A stretch of 64,000 nucleotides of DNA from Akebia trifoliata (Eukaryota > Streptophyta > Magnoliopsida > Ranunculales > Lardizabalaceae), in contig CM030716.1 of the NCBI GenBank assembly GCA_017979445.1, forward strand, positions 10,477,974 through 10,541,973. Reading direction: 5' to 3'. A model generated the notes under the pieces. That model searched no databases, was not told where the DNA came from, and saw nothing but the letters and a program-made list of their open reading frames with translations. The translations under genes and the position numbers were made by a program. Within the stretch, counting starts at the first letter, position 1. Each line of letters opens with the position of its first letter. Positions 60,483 through 64,000 of this stretch are shown piece by piece.

Positions 60483-61560
60483 TCCCCCGTTTGTTCCCAA
60501 AAAATTAGTTCATTGCTCTTTCACCCTGGGTAGGTAGAGTAGGACTCCCAAAAAAAAAATAGTTCATTACTCTTTCACTCCGAGTAGGTAGAGTAGAACT
60601 TCCCAAAAAAATTAGTTCATTACTCTTTCACTCCGAGTAGGTAGCGTAGAACTTCTCAAAAAAATTAGTTCATTACTCTTTCACCCTGGGCAGGTAGAGT
60701 AGGATTCTCAAAAAAATTAGTTCATTACTCTTTCACCCTGGGCAGGTAGAGTAGGATTCTCAAAAAAATTAGTTCATTACTCTTTCACCCTGTGCAGGTA
60801 GAGTAGGACTCCCAAAAAAATTAGTTCATTGCTTTTTCACTTCGAGTAGGTAGAGTAGAACTTCCCAAAATAATTAGTTCATTACTCTTTCACCCTGTGC
60901 AGGTAGAGTAGGACTCCCAAAATAATTATTTCATTACTCTTTCACTCCGAGTAGGTAGAGTAGAACTTCCCAAAATAATTAGTTCATTACTCTTTCACCC
61001 TGGGCAGGTACAGTAGGACTCTCAAAAAGCTTAGTTCATTACTCTTTCACTCCGAGTAGGTAGAGTAGAACTTTCCCAAAAAAAAAAAATTAGTTCATTA
61101 CTCTTTCACCCTGGGCAGGTAAAATAGGACTCCTAAAAAATTAGTTCATTACTCTTTCACTCCGAGTAGGTAGAGTAGAACTTCCCAAAAAAATTAGTTC
61201 ATTACTCTTTCACTCCGAGTAGGTAGAGTAGAACTTCCCAAAAAAATTAGTTCATTACTCTTTCACCCTGGGCAGGTAGAGTAGGACTCTCAAAAAACTT
61301 AGTTCATTACTTTTTCACTTAGAGTAGGTAGAGTAGAACTTTCCAAAAAAAAATAAAATTAGTTCATTACTCTTTCACCCTGGGCAGGTAGAGTATGACT
61401 CCCAAAAAAATTAGTTTATTACTCTTTCACTCCGAGTAGGTAGAGTAGAACTTCCCAAAAAAAAATTGGTTCATTACTCTTTCACCTTAGGCAAGTAGAG
61501 TAGGACTTTCAAAAAAATTAGTTTATTACTCGTTCACCTAGGGTAAGTAGAGGAAGACAT
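60483..61560 (+). repeat. Minisatellite of about 54 bp, about 20 copies in two types
   Basis: Every unit starts AATTAGTTCATTACTCTTTC. Type A continues ACCCTGGGCAGGTAGAGTAG with GACTC; type B continues ACTCCGAGTAGGTAGAGTAG with AACTTCCC. By reading, the order is roughly A B B A A A B A B A B A B B A B A B and then two diverged A-like units. Linkers are A-runs of 5-12. It fills the space between pol and the PPT. Confidence 0.95.
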
Positions 61561-61880
61561 TCAAATTTTGCTCAGATTATACTTAGTTTTTTTTCTCAAT
61601 CTTTGCTTAGTTTAACACAATACATACATCCACACTTGCACATTTGTTCATCAGTCAAGGAGAATTTTCTAAAATTCAAGGATCTGACACTGTCAGTGAG
61701 AGTTCTCGCTCAAGGACCTAACAACCTTTTAGTTCGGGGAGAGTTTTACCCTCAAGGATCCGAACACCCTGACGAATTGCTAAATCAGGTTGCAAAATGA
61801 ACTGTCACTAGCTTTGGCATCCAGATATCGCACTATCTACCAAAATAGATTTGTTATCTAGTTTGCTTCAACTCTCTGCC

Positions 61881-61893
61881 AAAGAGGGGCATC
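61881..61893 (+). other. Polypurine tract
   Basis: AAAGAGGGGCATC lies directly before the 3' LTR start TGTAGACACC at 61,894. Confidence 0.75.
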
Positions 61894-63608
61894 TGTAGAC
61901 ACCTCATTTTTGCACTCGCCTGATTAATCAACTCGTCAACCCGATCGTAATGATTCCCAATGATGGATGTGTATTCCATTGCTTTATTTTGTTACCAGAT
62001 GTGTTTTAGAAATCCGGATGAGGTATCTCGAACTGACAAAACCTTAGAAACCACGCGACGCTAGGAAAATACGACCCCAAAAACATAGAAATCAACATCT
62101 TGCAGACCAAAAAGAAACTTCACGATAAAAATCACTAAAAATTGACTAAATTATCAAAATACCCCTAACATCAAAATAACCCTAGAGCCTACATTACGCT
62201 TAGGAAAACCCTTTCGAACATATAAAATAACAAATCAGAAGTAAATAAATCATTTCGCCAATTTTAACAGAATTCGACAAAATTACGAAAATGCCCCTCA
62301 TAAAGTTCATGACCATTTCACACAAAAAATTTCATAAATGACACAAACCAATATTTCCATTGAATTCCTTACGAAAAATCGATTCTAAAACATCCTAAAA
62401 CATTAAAAACCGACTTAAAACGTGAAAAGTCCTCTCCGGGGGCAAAACAATAATTTCACAATTTTCATAATAAATTTTTTTGAAATTAATAAATAAAAAA
62501 TTAAATAATTAAAGTGAAACATTAATGAAATTAATTTAAAATTTTGAATTAAAAAATCGATTAATCGGGTTTTCAAGTAAAATTGTTGAGGGTTCGTGAG
62601 ATATTATTTCTTTAAGGACCCCTCCATTTGGGGGTCCAAAGAATTAAAGATATAATAGAGGGGGGTTCTCCAAAAATTAAAAGTAAATCAAGAAAGACTA
62701 AATTCAAGGTATTAAAGTCAAAATTAAAGTCAATTAAGCAAGACTGAAGTCAAAATATTAAAAGTCAATCAAGTAAGACTAAAGTCAAAATATTAAAAGT
62801 CAATCAAATAAGACCAAAATTCAAAATCATAATAGAGTTCTAATTAAAAAATAACTCTATCTAATAGAGTTCTAACTAAAAAATAATTCTACCCAAAACA
62901 ATTCTAATTAAAACACAATTCTACTTAAAACAAGTCTAACTAAAACACAACTCTAATTAAACACTAACTCTATCCAAATCAACCCCTAAAAACATCTATA
63001 AATAGAGGTGCTCACACCCTATTTTCGTATAAAATCATAAACCCTAAGAGAACTAGGTCTAAAAGCCCCCTAGCCTCCCATAAACCCTAGTTTTGGAGTC
63101 CCAACTCCTTACCTAATATCCCTCCTTCGATTTTAGCCTAAGAAACGCCTAAAAGCCTTCCAAAAACATCCCAAAATCCGCAAAAAACTTGAAGAATTCA
63201 GATCCAAAAATAAGGAGATACCTTGTCTCGGAGATCCGAAATCAAATCCAGAGACAGAACGAAGCAAGGGAGTACGGTACAAGGAACTATTTTTGTCAGA
63301 TCTGAGGGAACAAAGTCCTTGCTATCGGAAATGTATAAATTTTTTATTTATTTATTTTTATCTAGGTTTTTAGCAATGTAATTTATTTGGGAAGTTAGTA
63401 GAGACTGGCTTTGGTCGGGCGGGGTTGGTGCCTAACACCTTCCAACCTCGTAACATGATCCCCGGATTCAGATTTTCTGTGGTAGATTAGTTCTTTTTAT
63501 CTATTTTAGAGTCAGTTTGATTCGTAGACCACAATAACTAGGTGGCGACTCCCAAACCTCAAGGGTCAAAAGCGGATCCGCGCACCCCGCGGATCGAGGG
63601 TGCTTTCA
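61894..63608 (+). repeat. 3' LTR of the gypsy element
   Basis: It begins TGTAGACACC and ends GTGCTTTCA. It is about 65 bases shorter than the 5' LTR, mainly through loss of repeat units around 62,700 and 62,950. TATA box at 62,997-63,004. The terminal palindromic word GGATCCGCGCACCCCGCGGATC is at 63,574-63,595. Confidence 0.92.
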
Positions 63609-64000
63609 CCGCCTCACCTTCTCGTTATCGTGAGGTAGTGCCATAAACTCGGACTGGGGAAGCGCTCAGAGCACAGAAGAAAGAGGAAGAGACGGAGGAA
63701 AGGGCGAGAACAGCCTAGACTAGAGGAATTGAGAGCGAGATCTCCTCCCCGCAGCCTTGAAAGAAGAGCTGCTCGCCTAGAACAAACTCACGAACCCTTT
63801 TTGGCGCTTTGCTTCGACGAACCCGTTAAGCCCTACCTCTCACCTTGCCATGCAGAGGATGAAGACTTCGATTTCAAATCCAACGATTTCTTTACTTTAC
63901 CTATGAATCTGCTATCCGCAGGAACAGACACAAACTCCTTGCTTTCGGGATGCCCATCGGCAGCTTGAGCCGAGACTTGATCAAGCCAAAAAGACAGTAA
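63609..64000. other. GC-richer segment resembling plant mitochondrial DNA (right half)
   Basis: It starts CCGCCTCACCTTCTCG and stays GC-richer and purine-rich to the window end. A frame at 63,729-63,968 (MRARSPPRSLERRAARLEQT and on) is open for 79 residues but matches nothing I know. The segment is the right flank of the gypsy insertion and pairs with 52,735-53,108. Confidence 0.35.

Larger units (their letters stand above)
53109..63608 (+). mobile_element. Ty3/gypsy (Tat-like) LTR retrotransposon, defective, 10.5 kb
   Basis: The element has two near-identical LTRs (53,109-54,888 and 61,894-63,608), a PBS just after the 5' LTR, a PPT just before the 3' LTR and integrase-type coding remnants in sense. 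The last five bases before it, CTGCC, and the first five after it, CCGCC, form a 4/5 target-site duplication. Gag, protease, reverse transcriptase and RNase H are not recognisable in the 7-kb interior, which instead contains tandem repeats. It cannot be autonomous. The integrase style and PBS suggest the Tat/Ogre side of gypsy. Confidence 0.88.

Noticed and set aside
60483..61560. Regular repeat array that could suggest a CRISPR
   Set aside because: There are no unique spacers: the whole unit repeats, linkers are A-runs, and it lies inside a plant retrotransposon.
63729..63968. 79-codon open frame as a gene
   Set aside because: No known domain and no expression signals; kept only as a note under the mitochondrial-like segment.

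Overview
This window is nuclear DNA of a flowering plant. The evidence is spliced genes with GT-AG introns up to about 4.4 kb, plant-specific protein families (YIP4 with a long proline-rich N-terminus, a SEIPIN2/3-type seipin, an IDM3-like alpha-crystallin protein), telo-box motifs in 5' leaders, and AT-rich intergenic DNA full of LINEs, MITEs and LTR retrotransposons. The species cannot be named from the sequence.

Host genes, left to right: (1) 8,149-8,661, minus: first exon of a YIP4-type Yip1-family trans-Golgi membrane protein; its other exons are not in the window. (2) 20,480-35,973, plus: a complete seven-exon gene for a 475-residue conserved protein whose C-terminal half looks like an outer-membrane beta-barrel; function not recognised. 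(3) 38,672-43,309, plus: a six-exon gene for a 255-residue HSP20/alpha-crystallin protein, best matched to IDM3 (active DNA demethylation). (4) 45,419-49,106, minus: a two-exon seipin gene (517 residues; ER lipid-droplet biogenesis). The four genes do not form a pathway.

Repeats make up most of the rest. 440-7,100 is a broken LTR-retroelement split by a PIF/Harbinger element that carries two inverted transposase copies. 9.1-10.2 kb is a TIR element with a palindromic MITE inside it. 10.9-15.4 kb is a decayed Ty1/copia element. 14.4-20 kb holds LTR-like debris and a palindromic MITE lying inside a (TA)n microsatellite. Introns of genes 2, 3 and 4 carry LINE 3' ends, SINE-like sequences, LTR-like blocks and a hairpin repeat. 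51.2-63.6 kb is dominated by a 10.5-kb Ty3/gypsy element with two full LTRs, PBS, PPT, a decayed integrase, a 193-bp tandem array and a roughly 54-bp minisatellite. It sits in GC-richer DNA that resembles plant mitochondrial sequence, next to a truncated, inverted LTR of the same family.

No clearly new biochemical system is visible. The best leads are the inverted-duplicated Harbinger transposase (possible hairpin-RNA source), the MITE family that shares a hairpin core and occupies (TA)n tracts, the beta-barrel-like gene of unknown function, the repeat-laden introns of a predicted anti-silencing gene, and the two-type minisatellite of the gypsy element. Coordinates of exons come from reading frames and splice consensus; repeat boundaries are approximate unless stated.
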